Shown: positions 18,510 to 26,840, counted from the stretch's first letter. The stretch is 64,000 nucleotides of DNA from Chryseobacterium oryctis (GCF_025971925.1 NZ_JAPDHV010000005.1:1-64000), one strand, 5' to 3'. The notes: generated by a model not told the origin, from the sequence alone. Numbers and translations are program-made.

Positions 18510-20705
18510 ATGAAGAAAAAATTCCCAAATTATATTCAACCCGATTCCAAAGATTGTGGCCCTACTTGTCTCAGAATTGTAAGCAAATATTATAAAAAAA
18601 GTATTTCTTTACAGCAAATCCGGAATTTATCCGAAACAACAAGAGAAGGGAGCAGTCTTTTGGGTTTGAGTGATGCTGCTGAAAATCTTGGATTTCGCTC
18701 TTTAGGAGTACAAATCGATTTTAATACTCTCAGAGACGAAGTTCCTTTTCCATGTATTGTACACTGGAATAAAAACCATTTTGTAGTTGTTTATGATATT
18801 GATAAAAGTGACAAAGTTTTTATATCAGACCCAAGTTACGGGTTAATTACATACACAAGAGAAGAGTTTATAAAAGCCTGGATTGGTGAAAATGCCAATG
18901 AAAGCACAGAAGAAGGTATTGCACTTATTTTAGAAACCACTCCTGCATTTTTCACTACCGAGTTTGATGATGAAGAAAGTAAAGCCAGTTTTTCTTTTCT
19001 TTCAAAATATTTATTGAAATATAAATCTTTGGTCATTCAATTGGCCGTTGGTTTATTAGCAGGGAGTTTACTTTCCCTTATTTTTCCTTTTCTTACCCAA
19101 AGTATTGTAGATGTTGGTATTCAAAATCAAGATTTAAATTTCATTTATGTAGTATTATTGGCTCAAATCATGCTGTTTTTGGGCAGAATGGGTATTGAAG
19201 TCATTCGAAGCTGGATTTTACTGCACCTTTCTGCTAGAATTAATATCTCTATCATTTCCGATTTCTTTATTAAATTAATGAAACTTCCTATTAGCTTCTT
19301 TGATACAAGAATGACTGGAGATATCATGCAGAGAATCAACGACCATCACAGAATTGAGCAACTTCTTACAAGCTCATCTCTGAATACATTATTTTCGTTG
19401 GTAAACCTTATTATTTTCAGTATTATTTTACTTTTTTATGATTACCGATTATTTTTGGTGTATTTGGTAGGAGCTGTTTTATATGTAGGATGGATAAGTT
19501 TTTTCCTAAAAAAAAGAAAAGAACTCGACTACAAAAGATTCTCTCAGGTTTCTCAAGAACAGAGCAAAGTGATTGAGCTTATCAACGGAATGCAGGAAAT
19601 AAAAATGCATAATGCCGAAAAGCAAAAACGTTGGGATTGGGAGTTTGTTCAGGTGAAATTATTTAAAATCAGAATAAAATCTCTTTCTTTAGAGCAATGG
19701 CAATCTGTCGGAGGAAATTTCATTAACCAAATGAAAGATATTTTGGTAAGTTTCCTTTCTGCAAAATTGGTTTTAAGCGGAAATCTCACCTTAGGAATGA
19801 TGCTTTCCGTGCAATATATTATCGGGCAATTAAACAGTCCTTTATTACAACTCATAGATTTTATCAAGCAGACTCAGGATGCTAAAATTTCATTGGAAAG
19901 ATTAGGTGAAATCCATGATAAAGAAGACGAGGAAAGCAAAGATGAACAGTACGTTTCTGAAATTCCGGAAAAAGACCTTGAAATTACCAATATGTCTTTC
20001 AGATATATCGGTTCTGATGTTTTTGTTTTTGAAAATCTGAATTTAACAATACCTTATCAAAAAACTACTGCAATTGTAGGAGCCAGCGGAAGCGGAAAAA
20101 CCACTCTTTTGAAACTCTTAATGAAGTTTTATGAACCTAATGAAGGCGAAATTAGAATCGGAAACGCCAAATTAAGTTCTGTTTCACCAAGATTTTGGAG
20201 GGAACGTTGTGGTGTTGTAATGCAGGAAGGCTATGTTTTCAACGATACTATCGCCAACAATATTGCTATCGGAGAAGATTATATCGACAAGCAGAAATTG
20301 AGAAAAGCCGTAGAAATTGCTAATATTAAAGATTTTGTTGAAAGTTTACCTTTAAGTTACAATACAAAAATAGGAAACGAAGGATTAGGTGTAAGTGGCG
20401 GACAAAAACAAAGGCTTTTCATTGCGAGAGCCGTCTACAAATCCCCGGAATATATTTTCTTCGATGAAGCTACTTCAGCACTTGATGCCAATAACGAAAA
20501 AATTATCATGGAAAATCTTGAGCAATTCTTTAAAGGTAAAACAGCAATAGTTATTGCACACAGACTTTCGACAGTAAAACACGCAGACAAAATTATCGTT
20601 CTAGATAAAGGAAAAGTAGTAGAAGAAGGAAATCATGCTGAACTTGTTGCTTTAAAAGGTGAATATTACAGACTAGTAAAAAATCAATTAGAACTTGGAA
20701 ATTAA
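18510..20705 (+). CDS. Peptidase-containing ABC transporter (PCAT), C39 family
   Basis: A bifunctional exporter of 731 residues that cuts double-glycine leaders in the cytoplasm and pumps the peptide out. The C39 domain (1-145) has Gln10, catalytic Cys16 (SKDCGPTC), His90 (NHFVV) and Asp107 (SDPSYG). The membrane domain spans about 165-450 with six helices. The nucleotide-binding domain has Walker A at 524-531 (GASGSGKT), signature VSGGQKQR and Walker B YIFFDEATSALD. All catalytic residues are present. The three GG-leader peptides lie immediately downstream, and an HlyD adaptor completes the route. It resembles bacteriocin exporters of the LagD/ComA type. Confidence 0.95.
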   Translation: MKKKFPNYIQPDSKDCGPTCLRIVSKYYKKSISLQQIRNLSETTREGSSLLGLSDAAENLGFRSLGVQIDFNTLRDEVPFPCIVHWNKNHFVVVYDIDKSDKVFISDPSYGLITYTREEFIKAWIGENANESTEEGIALILETTPAFFTTEFDDEESKASFSFLSKYLLKYKSLVIQLAVGLLAGSLLSLIFPFLTQSIVDVGIQNQDLNFIYVVLLAQIMLFLGRMGIEVIRSWILLHLSARINISIISDFFIKLMKLPISFFDTRMTGDIMQRINDHHRIEQLLTSSSLNTLFSLVNLIIFSIILLFYDYRLFLVYLVGAVLYVGWISFFLKKRKELDYKRFSQVSQEQSKVIELINGMQEIKMHNAEKQKRWDWEFVQVKLFKIRIKSLSLEQWQSVGGNFINQMKDILVSFLSAKLVLSGNLTLGMMLSVQYIIGQLNSPLLQLIDFIKQTQDAKISLERLGEIHDKEDEESKDEQYVSEIPEKDLEITNMSFRYIGSDVFVFENLNLTIPYQKTTAIVGASGSGKTTLLKLLMKFYEPNEGEIRIGNAKLSSVSPRFWRERCGVVMQEGYVFNDTIANNIAIGEDYIDKQKLRKAVEIANIKDFVESLPLSYNTKIGNEGLGVSGGQKQRLFIARAVYKSPEYIFFDEATSALDANNEKIIMENLEQFFKGKTAIVIAHRLSTVKHADKIIVLDKGKVVEEGNHAELVALKGEYYRLVKNQLELGN

Positions 20706-20724
20706 ACAAAACTAAATACATAAT

Positions 20725-20757
20725 AGCGGAATCCGAAAAGCTTACAGAGTAGGAAAA
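20725..20757 (+). promoter_or_regulatory. Repeated leader element, copy A
   Basis: The element reads AGCGGAATCCGAAAAGCT followed by tACAGAGTAGGAAAA, and lies 21 bp before the peptide 1 ATG. AGC and GCT can close a small stem with GG/CC inside. Copies occur before peptide 3 and before the tail-collar gene, and a degraded one before peptide 2. I do not recognise it as a known riboswitch. Confidence 0.6.
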
Positions 20758-20778
20758 CTAACAACAAATTATTTTATT

Positions 20779-20973
20779 ATGAAAAATTTAAAAAAAATTT
20801 CAAGAAATCAGCTTAAAGCTGTGAAAGGCAGTGGTTGCGGAGATTATTTCCCAAACCCAACCGATCCCGACCCAACAAGCTGTGATTGTAACTTATGGTA
20901 TTGTGAAAAAATGGGAGCATGTATACATTCCAGTTTTTGGACAAATGAGCGTTGCGTAATTGGTGAGCTTTAA
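20779..20973 (+). CDS. Double-glycine-leader cysteine-rich peptide 1
   Basis: A 64-residue precursor. The leader MKNLKKISRNQLKAVKGSG matches the bacteriocin-like leader of Chryseobacterium peptides, with a GS or SG cleavage site near residue 18-19. The core has six cysteines (20, 35, 37, 42, 48, 59), enough for three disulfides. From Cys35 on, the pattern C-x-C-x4-C-x5-C-x10-C and several residues (ACI, ERC) match peptide 3, so the two are paralogues. It is the likely substrate of the upstream exporter and oxidase. Antibacterial or signalling activity is not shown by the sequence. Confidence 0.85.
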   Translation: MKNLKKISRNQLKAVKGSGCGDYFPNPTDPDPTSCDCNLWYCEKMGACIHSSFWTNERCVIGEL

Positions 20974-21029
20974 AATTTATTGTACAAATCAATAAAAGTT
21001 CACAAATTATTTAAACCAAACTTAAAAAC

Positions 21030-21061
21030 AGTAGAATCCAGAAATTTTACAAAATAAAAAA
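21030..21061 (+). promoter_or_regulatory. Repeated leader element, degenerate copy B
   Basis: The core GAATCC and following GAAA and ACA are kept (GTAGAATCCAGAAATTTTAC), but the AGC/GCT stem and the AGAGTAGG block are lost. It lies 20 bp before the peptide 2 start, the same distance as in the other copies. Confidence 0.4.
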
Positions 21062-21081
21062 ATTAAAACAAATTATTCATT

Positions 21082-21252
21082 ATGAAAAATCTTAAAAAAA
21101 TCTCACGAGAAAATCTTAAAACATTAAAAGGAGGTGGCTATGATGAAAATGATTGGGGCGTATGTCGTATTAACGGAGAATGGATACCTACAAAGTGTTT
21201 AGACCGATGTCCAAATGGAACAGATCCAATATGCCTAGCTCCCAATATTTAG
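21082..21252 (+). CDS. Double-glycine-leader cysteine-rich peptide 2
   Basis: A 56-residue precursor that is easy to miss because of its size. The leader MKNLKKISRENLKTLKGG is nearly identical to those of the flanking peptides, with cleavage expected after Gly17-Gly18 or Gly19. The core is different from peptides 1 and 3: four cysteines (28, 39, 43, 51), aromatic near its start (DENDWG) and proline-containing at its end (CLAPNI). Two disulfides are possible. It sits between peptides 1 and 3 with an AT-rich 5' region of the same design. Confidence 0.82.
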   Translation: MKNLKKISRENLKTLKGGGYDENDWGVCRINGEWIPTKCLDRCPNGTDPICLAPNI

Positions 21253-21271
21253 TTCTACTTTAAACAATAAA

Positions 21272-21304
21272 AGCGGAATCCGAAAAGCTAATAGAGTAGG
21301 AAAA
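21272..21304 (+). promoter_or_regulatory. Repeated leader element, copy C
   Basis: The element AGCGGAATCCGAAAAGCT then AATAGAGTAGGAAAA differs from copy A at only a few positions, and lies 23 bp before the peptide 3 ATG. Confidence 0.6.
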
Positions 21305-21327
21305 TCAAAACAAATTATTTTATTTTT

Positions 21328-21546
21328 ATGAAAAATTTAAAAAAATTAACACGAAAAGATTTAAAATCATTGAAAGGAGGTGGTATTGGAGATGGATGTT
21401 TTGCACACATAGTTCCTGGAGATGAACTACCAGCTCCTGGAGATGCTTATGATTGTGGATGCAACAGACTAATGTGGTGTCCAGCAATGGCAGCTTGCAT
21501 TTTTACAAGCCAGTATACTCCTGAAAGATGTGAAGGAATATTGTAA
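21328..21546 (+). CDS. Double-glycine-leader cysteine-rich peptide 3
   Basis: A 72-residue precursor with leader MKNLKKLTRKDLKSLKGGG and six cysteines (24, 43, 45, 51, 57, 68). The C-terminal half, C-x-C-x5-C-x5-C-x10-C with shared M-x-AC-I and ERC, is homologous to peptide 1, whereas the acidic and proline-rich segment after the leader is specific. The even cysteine count fits oxidation by the upstream VKOR fusion. A strong hairpin follows directly. Confidence 0.85.
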   Translation: MKNLKKLTRKDLKSLKGGGIGDGCFAHIVPGDELPAPGDAYDCGCNRLMWCPAMAACIFTSQYTPERCEGIL

Positions 21547-21564
21547 AAACAATTTTATAATTTT

Positions 21565-21590
21565 AGGAAACTCTCAAATGAGAGTTTCCT
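21565..21590 (+). terminator. Terminator or attenuator between peptides and hlyD
   Basis: AGGAAACTCTC (21565-21575) pairs perfectly with GAGAGTTTCCT (21580-21590) with loop AAAT, followed by ATTTTC. It lies 12 bp before the HlyD start, with no obvious separate promoter for that gene. Partial readthrough would give many peptide transcripts and few adaptor transcripts. Confidence 0.7.
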
Positions 21591-21602
21591 ATTTTCAACT
21601 AA

Positions 21603-22901
21603 ATGGAAAAAGATATTTTAGATAACATTGAACTTCGTTCTGAAAGTGTTCAGGACATTCTTACCCAACCACCACATTGGATGATTCGTTGGGGAAATAC
21701 AATCATTTTTATAATCCTTTTGGTTATTTTAATCATGAGTTACATTATAAAATATCCTGAATTTGTACCCGCTCCAATTATTGTGACTTCACAGAACCCA
21801 CCTGAAAAAATTGAAGCCAGAACGAATTCTAAAATCGAGAAAATTTTCATCAAAGACCATCAGGAAGTCAAAAAGAATGATGTTCTTATGGTTATGCAAT
21901 CAACCGCTAATTTCAAAGATGTTTTAGAGCTAAAAAAATTGGTTGACTCAATCACTCCAAACATTCTAAGTTCCTTTCCTATTAATACCACCTCTCATTT
22001 CAAATTGGGTGAGCTACAGGGAGATTATAATAATTTTGCCAAAGCATTTCAAGACGAGCAGCTTTTTACAAGACTACAGCCTTATGCTCCGGAAAATATT
22101 GCTGCCAATCAAAGTATTTCTGAATATAGGAGTAGAATCATTACATTAAAACAGCAAAAAAGTTTAGAACAGGCAAAATATGACCTGACCAAGAAGAATT
22201 ACCAACGTTCACAAGAGCTCTACAACCAGGGAGTAATTGCAGCTGTTGAATTAGAAAATGAAAAAATAAAATATCTTCAGGCTCAACAAAATCTCGAAAA
22301 CATTAATATATCTCTATCTCAAATGGTAGAAGGGATTTCTAATTTTAACAGAACCAAAAGTGGAGCTGCTATCAATACCGAAAAAGATAAAATCACATAT
22401 TCCTCCCAAACTCTACAATTATTTGAACAATTGAGAAAATCTTTAAAACAATGGGAACAAAATTATCTTGTTGTTTCATCAATAGATGGTATTGCTAGTT
22501 TTCAACAGTTTTTCGGAGAAAACCAGTTTGTAAAGACTGGAGATGTTATTCTATCAATTCTTCCAAAAAATAAAGAAAATTTAGTAGGAAGAATGTCTGT
22601 TCCTTCTACAAATTCAGGTAAAATTGTTCCTGGAGAAAAAGTTTTAATTAAACTAGATAACTATCAGTTCCAAGAATTTGGTATCGTTGAAGGTAAAGTT
22701 CAAAACATATCTCTATCTCCGGATAAAGACGGAAATTATTATGTAGATGTCGTTCTTCCGAAAGGTTTAAAAACATCTTATAACAAAACCCTTCCTTTTG
22801 ATAAAGAGCTTAAAGGTAATGCCGAAATTGTAACTAAAGATTTAAGATTGATTGAAAGATTTTTCTATCAAATGAGAAAGCTACTCGGATATCAGAGTTA
22901 A
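21603..22901 (+). CDS. HlyD family secretion adaptor
   Basis: A membrane-fusion protein of 432 residues that should link the exporter to an outer-membrane channel. It has a short cytoplasmic N-terminus, one membrane helix (about 30-50), a lipoyl-like half (IEKIFIKDHQEVKKNDVLM), a long coiled-coil (about 165-260), the second lipoyl half and a beta-barrel ending in a typical VSPxxDGNYYVDV block. No outer-membrane partner is encoded nearby, so a chromosomal TolC-type protein is probably used. Confidence 0.92.
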   Translation: MEKDILDNIELRSESVQDILTQPPHWMIRWGNTIIFIILLVILIMSYIIKYPEFVPAPIIVTSQNPPEKIEARTNSKIEKIFIKDHQEVKKNDVLMVMQSTANFKDVLELKKLVDSITPNILSSFPINTTSHFKLGELQGDYNNFAKAFQDEQLFTRLQPYAPENIAANQSISEYRSRIITLKQQKSLEQAKYDLTKKNYQRSQELYNQGVIAAVELENEKIKYLQAQQNLENINISLSQMVEGISNFNRTKSGAAINTEKDKITYSSQTLQLFEQLRKSLKQWEQNYLVVSSIDGIASFQQFFGENQFVKTGDVILSILPKNKENLVGRMSVPSTNSGKIVPGEKVLIKLDNYQFQEFGIVEGKVQNISLSPDKDGNYYVDVVLPKGLKTSYNKTLPFDKELKGNAEIVTKDLRLIERFFYQMRKLLGYQS

Positions 22902-22927
22902 TCCCGTATTTTACTTGTCCTAAAATT

Positions 22928-22958
22928 AACTTTTACAACTTTGTAAGAGTTTTTTTTG
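22928..22958 (+). terminator. Terminator after hlyD
   Basis: AACTTTTACA (22928-22937) pairs with TGTAAGAGTT (22942-22951), including one G-U pair, with loop ACTT and a run of eight T. It closes the peptide-export cassette. Confidence 0.85.
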
Positions 22959-23040
22959 TTTTTATTAAAAAACGTCCAAACTATTTGTAAGATGGCGTAA
23001 AATATATGTTAGAATCAAAACTAAATTTTATTGTAAAAAG

Positions 23041-23080
23041 AAAAATCCGCAAAATGTTTTATAACATAATGCGGATTTTT
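23041..23080 (-). terminator. Terminator after tRNA-Met
   Basis: AAAAATCCGC (23041-23050) and GCGGATTTTT (23071-23080) pair perfectly; the loop can form an inner ATGTT/AACAT stem. It starts 1 bp beyond the tRNA 3' end on the minus strand. The symmetry lets it work in both directions. Confidence 0.8.
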
Positions 23081-23081
23081 G

Positions 23082-23155
23082 TAGCGAAGACGGGATTTGA
23101 ACCCGTGACCTTTGGGTTATGAATCCAACGCTCTAACCACCTGAGCTACCTCGCC
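23082..23155 (-). tRNA. tRNA-Met (anticodon CAU)
   Basis: On the minus strand the 74-nt gene begins GGCGAGGTAGCTCAG and ends GGGTTCAAATCCC then the acceptor 3' arm CTTCGCT and discriminator A. The anticodon loop reads TTCATAA, so the anticodon is CAU. The acceptor arm has G-U pairs at positions 1-72 and 6-67. With G1-U72 paired it is an elongator type rather than initiator; a tRNA-Ile with lysidine cannot be fully excluded by eye. CCA is not encoded. Confidence 0.92.
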
Positions 23156-23167
23156 GTTTTCGTGGTG

Positions 23168-23198
23168 CAAATATAGGAAAATATTTGCTACCACCAAA
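23168..23198 (-). promoter_or_regulatory. Promoter of tRNA-Met
   Basis: On the minus strand TTTG (23198-23195), exactly 19 nt, then TATATTTG (23175-23168). All fixed consensus bases match and the tRNA begins 12 bp later. Confidence 0.75.
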
Positions 23199-23199
23199 T

Positions 23200-24486
23200 T
23201 TATTTTAAATTAAAATACTCTAAAACATTAGCAACATGTTCTGGTTTGCTGATTATCTTATTGTTAGCATCTAAAATAAAATATGTAGGAGTTGCATGAA
23301 TATTGTAAGTTTCTGTATAACTACTATTCCATCCTCTCAATTCGGAATCATTAATCCATGGAAATGCGGAAATTCTCTTATTATAAGATTCTTTATCATT
23401 ATCCAACGACATTCCAATGACCTGAATATTTTTGGCTTTTAAGTCGTTATATTTTTCTAACAATTTAGGCAGTTCATTTTCACAATGCGAACAAGTCGAA
23501 GACCAGAAAACAATTACTTTTTTATCTGCCTTCACATCATAAATAGATTTTGAAGTAGTATTTACTGCAGATTGGAATTTATAATTAGGAAAAGAAGCTC
23601 CTATTTCTACATTTGCATTAGATTTAAGTGTTGATGCCAATCTATCTGTGATAGTACATTTAAGGTTTTTAGCAAGACCAAGATACTTATCTTTTAAATC
23701 TTTCATTTCATATACATCAAAGATATCTATAAGCTCAGATAAAACCGTTTGTCCTCGAGGAGTTTCCACCTTTAATTTATCCAATAATTTGTCTACAGAG
23801 CCTGATACATTAGAATTTCCTCCAGCGTTCAAATAAGCCACCAATACAGGCCTTAACAACGAAGACGTTTCAAGCATGTCATTTGACTTATCTATAAAAT
23901 TAACAATATCATCCGGACTCACCTTTTTAGAGGAATCATTAGAAAGAAATTTAGCATAATTAGTATTGTAATAAGAAATAAATGGATGTGAGGTAGGATT
24001 CAAATCATTGTTCGAACCAGATAACCTGTCTATTTCTATTTTCAAAGCCTTTCCAAATTCAGAATTTTCTTTATAATAATCTTTTATTTGGGTTAGTGCC
24101 GGTAAAATAAGTTCTTTCTTTTGTGAGCTTTCTTGTATTTTAAACATTAAATTATTCGCCTCATCCAAATAAGTAATGTCTTTTACTTTATTATTCTGAA
24201 CCTCTAATTTGATATCAACATTTTTATTTTCAGAAATAAAACTTATTGTATTATTAGTATTCGGAAAATACACTTTCATCATCCCCAAATAATTTTTAGG
24301 ATATTTAAAAGTAAATACATTATTCTTAGGAGATTCTTTAGAAACAATTATATCCTTAGAGCCATTTAAAGTATATAAAATTGCATCTTGTTCTTTGAAA
24401 TCTGTCGGTACCTGAATCGCTATATTAAATTGTGCTTGCAAAGAAAAAGCAACAAGTAAAGCTGAAATTATATAAATCTTTTTCAT
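23200..24486 (-). CDS. TlpA-like thioredoxin-fold protein
   Basis: A secreted 428-residue protein with an N-terminal signal peptide (MKKIYIISALLVAFSLQAQ). Residues about 20-270 form an uncharacterised Bacteroidota-type N-terminal region. The C-terminal 140 residues form a TlpA/AhpC thioredoxin domain with the active site FWSSTCSHCENELPKL (Cys-Ser-His-Cys) and a cis-proline region ATPTYFILD. Such proteins reduce or isomerise disulfides in the periplasm. It is near the disulfide-peptide cassette but on the opposite strand, so a functional link is only possible. Confidence 0.85.
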   Translation of the reverse strand: MKKIYIISALLVAFSLQAQFNIAIQVPTDFKEQDAILYTLNGSKDIIVSKESPKNNVFTFKYPKNYLGMMKVYFPNTNNTISFISENKNVDIKLEVQNNKVKDITYLDEANNLMFKIQESSQKKELILPALTQIKDYYKENSEFGKALKIEIDRLSGSNNDLNPTSHPFISYYNTNYAKFLSNDSSKKVSPDDIVNFIDKSNDMLETSSLLRPVLVAYLNAGGNSNVSGSVDKLLDKLKVETPRGQTVLSELIDIFDVYEMKDLKDKYLGLAKNLKCTITDRLASTLKSNANVEIGASFPNYKFQSAVNTTSKSIYDVKADKKVIVFWSSTCSHCENELPKLLEKYNDLKAKNIQVIGMSLDNDKESYNKRISAFPWINDSELRGWNSSYTETYNIHATPTYFILDANNKIISKPEHVANVLEYFNLK

Positions 24487-24491
24487 AGCGT

Positions 24492-24528
24492 AAAAATAAA
24501 AAAACTCTCTGACTAAATCAGAGAGTTT
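24492..24528 (-). terminator. Terminator after the PID-CTERM gene
   Basis: AAACTCTCTGA and TCAGAGAGTTT (24502-24512 with 24518-24528) pair perfectly, followed on the minus strand by TTTTATTTTTA. It lies between the PID-CTERM stop and the TlpA-like start. Confidence 0.85.
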
Positions 24529-24547
24529 AATATTATTTTAATAAAAT

Positions 24548-24772
24548 TTATATTTTTTGAGCTTTATACTTTTTAGCAAAAAATACAGTTAACATTATCG
24601 CTACAATTGCTAATCCGATAATATACATATCAATTGGTGACGCAGGAACTCCCGGCCCTGTTGTTCCACCACCATCATCCTCTCCTGGAGGAGGCAATAC
24701 AGGCGTATCAGCATACCCCAACGTAGCGATGAATAAAAAAAGAGACAATACTAGTTTATTTATAGTTTTCAT
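24548..24772 (-). CDS. PID-CTERM sorting-domain small protein
   Basis: A 74-residue protein with a signal peptide (about 1-21, ending GYA), a short proline- and glycine-rich acidic linker (PPPGEDDGGG), then ASPIDMY leading into one membrane helix and a basic tail AKKYKAQKI. The P-I-D motif plus helix plus basic tail is the PID-CTERM signature of Bacteroidota, thought to be handled by an exosortase-like system. Its start is 5 bp after the type IX cargo gene, so the two are cotranscribed. Confidence 0.8.
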   Translation of the reverse strand: MKTINKLVLSLFLFIATLGYADTPVLPPPGEDDGGGTTGPGVPASPIDMYIIGLAIVAIMLTVFFAKKYKAQKI

Positions 24773-24777
24773 ATATT

Positions 24778-26763
24778 TTATTTTAAGATTTTAGTGTTAA
24801 CAGTTTCTCCTTTATCAGAAACAATTTTTACAACATAAGAATTTTTAATTGCGCTATTCAACTCAATAACAAAATCTGTAGATGCATCAACTGCTTTCTT
24901 AGAGATAACTAGTTTACCGCTCATATCATAAACTTCAATATCTGCTTTTTTCCAGCTAGGATCAAATCTAACAATATAGTTTGTAATTTCAGGATTATAA
25001 ACAACCATTGTTCTTGATGGTTTAACAGCTGGTGTTTCAACTGCTAAAACTCTTGCTGGAGCACCATAATATAAATCATAATCAGAATTAGTAACAGGAA
25101 TCACTTCTCCTTGTTTTGCTTCCATTACAGAACCATTTGCAGCTTTATAATAAAAACCAATTCCAGAAGATAACAAGTGTGTTCCATCTGCAACTAAAGC
25201 AGCATTTTCTCTAATTTCAAATTTATAAGACTTAACTTTATTAAGGTCATAATTAATCAACTTAATATTTTTCCCTTGAAAGTCTGTTTCATTAGCTTCA
25301 TTGATATATAACCAATAACTATTACTATAGTTAGGATCAATTCCTCCTGTAGGTGCTTCTTCGTAAGTACCAATAATATCAACAGATCTTGATGTTACCT
25401 GAGTTTTACTGTTTGTAGAATGACCTGTAGTACCATTAGGAAAAACTACATAATAAGTTCTTGCAACTTCTTTACCTGCTGCATCTAAACCAATTACGCC
25501 TAATTGTTTTACAGTACCATTAGTACTTGCGTTTTTATTAGCTGTTACACTATATCCATTATAAGAAGGGGCAACACCTAAAACTCTGCTATAGTAATTA
25601 AATCTTCTTAAGTTAGAAAAGTTTAATACATCTGTATTATTATTATCATTTAGCTTAACTACAAAAGTACTGAAAGGTCTTACCATCATGTAATCTACGT
25701 CACCTGTTGGCACTCCTGCATTAAATGTTATATACTTACCTGGAGTTGTTGTTCCCGTACCTGAAGAAGTAGTTGTAACTTCTCCCGGCTCCACTCTTAC
25801 ACCAATGATATTAGATAAGTTTACACCATCATTACTACCACTAGAAACAGGTTCATTATAAGCAATACCGCTTAAATCTAAATTTGTAAGGAATGGATTT
25901 GAGAATTGATAAATATTTTTTCCATAATGCCCTTGCCAAGAACCTTGTCCCGCAGCAATAGCCCATCTATCCTGAACATAACTTTTGTATGTTTCATTAT
26001 ATTGGTTAAGACCAAGACCATTTGTTCCAAAATTAACTCCATTTCCGGCATTTTGTAATGTTACAGCTTGACCAATATCACTTACCGGACGTCCTTTGAT
26101 TGTTTTTAAAGCAGAAGACACATCTAAACCTTGAGCTCCCAGCATATAATATCCATAAACAGGAACAGTGGTTCCTAACTTATCAGCTGTATTGACATTA
26201 CGACTCACTACAGCAGCGTTATTATATGTAAGAACTTCATTTTGAGATCCTCTCGCATTTGTAAAGGTTTTCCCTAACTCAGTACTTAAAGTAGAAACAG
26301 TTTTATCATAGAATGGAATACCAATCTGTTGATAAGAACCATGCTTCACGGCTCTATATTCCTGATCTACAATACCTGTAATATTAGTTTGTGGAATCCC
26401 AGAAATATAAAGCTGACCATAAGTATAAGTAGGTGCAACCGAAGAAGAATTTACATTTGGAGTTGCATAATTATCCGGTTCATTAAGCTTATTAATAAAA
26501 TTAGCTATTGTAGAACCTTCTACTTTATCTGTACCTCCGGTAGTAATTGTTTTAAAGGAATCACTAGTTGAACCATCCACCATAAAATTACCATGGTTCT
26601 CAATAACTCCGTTTCCTTTCATTTGTAAGCCTCCACCGTTATAAACCAGTGTACCCTTGCTTACGTACGTAGTAGCAGCGTCATCTACATGTAATAGAAC
26701 ATTCTGCGCCTGAACAGAATAACCCACTGCTAACAAACCAATAGCAAATAAACTTTTTCTCAT
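24778..26763 (-). CDS. Type IX secretion cargo, type A sorting domain
   Basis: A secreted protein of about 661 residues. The signal peptide is MRKSLFAIGLLAVGYSVQAQ. The body is Gly/Asn/Thr rich with no known catalytic domain. The last 80 residues form a type A sorting tail (VYNPE..., YDMSGKLVISKK, a final VKI...TKILK). SprA, encoded at 1008, should export it. I start it at 26763: an ATG at 26823 gives 20 extra residues that look untranslated and would contain the promoter at 26803-26833. Confidence 0.85.
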   Translation of the reverse strand: MRKSLFAIGLLAVGYSVQAQNVLLHVDDAATTYVSKGTLVYNGGGLQMKGNGVIENHGNFMVDGSTSDSFKTITTGGTDKVEGSTIANFINKLNEPDNYATPNVNSSSVAPTYTYGQLYISGIPQTNITGIVDQEYRAVKHGSYQQIGIPFYDKTVSTLSTELGKTFTNARGSQNEVLTYNNAAVVSRNVNTADKLGTTVPVYGYYMLGAQGLDVSSALKTIKGRPVSDIGQAVTLQNAGNGVNFGTNGLGLNQYNETYKSYVQDRWAIAAGQGSWQGHYGKNIYQFSNPFLTNLDLSGIAYNEPVSSGSNDGVNLSNIIGVRVEPGEVTTTSSGTGTTTPGKYITFNAGVPTGDVDYMMVRPFSTFVVKLNDNNNTDVLNFSNLRRFNYYSRVLGVAPSYNGYSVTANKNASTNGTVKQLGVIGLDAAGKEVARTYYVVFPNGTTGHSTNSKTQVTSRSVDIIGTYEEAPTGGIDPNYSNSYWLYINEANETDFQGKNIKLINYDLNKVKSYKFEIRENAALVADGTHLLSSGIGFYYKAANGSVMEAKQGEVIPVTNSDYDLYYGAPARVLAVETPAVKPSRTMVVYNPEITNYIVRFDPSWKKADIEVYDMSGKLVISKKAVDASTDFVIELNSAIKNSYVVKIVSDKGETVNTKILK

Positions 26764-26802
26764 TGTATATAAATATTTGTGTGTTAATACAATCTTCACC
26801 CG

Positions 26803-26833
26803 CAAAGGTATGATTTTTTTCATAAATAAAAAA
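26803..26833 (-). promoter_or_regulatory. Promoter of the type IX cargo / PID-CTERM operon
   Basis: TACCTTTG (26810-26803, minus strand) matches TAnnTTTG; at 19-nt spacing the upstream box reads TTTT, three of four bases. Its position supports the downstream start at 26763. Confidence 0.5.
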
Positions 26834-26840
26834 AATATTT

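Noticed and set aside
26764..26823. Upstream start of the type IX cargo gene
   Set aside because: The extra 20 residues precede a normal signal peptide and overlap the promoter.
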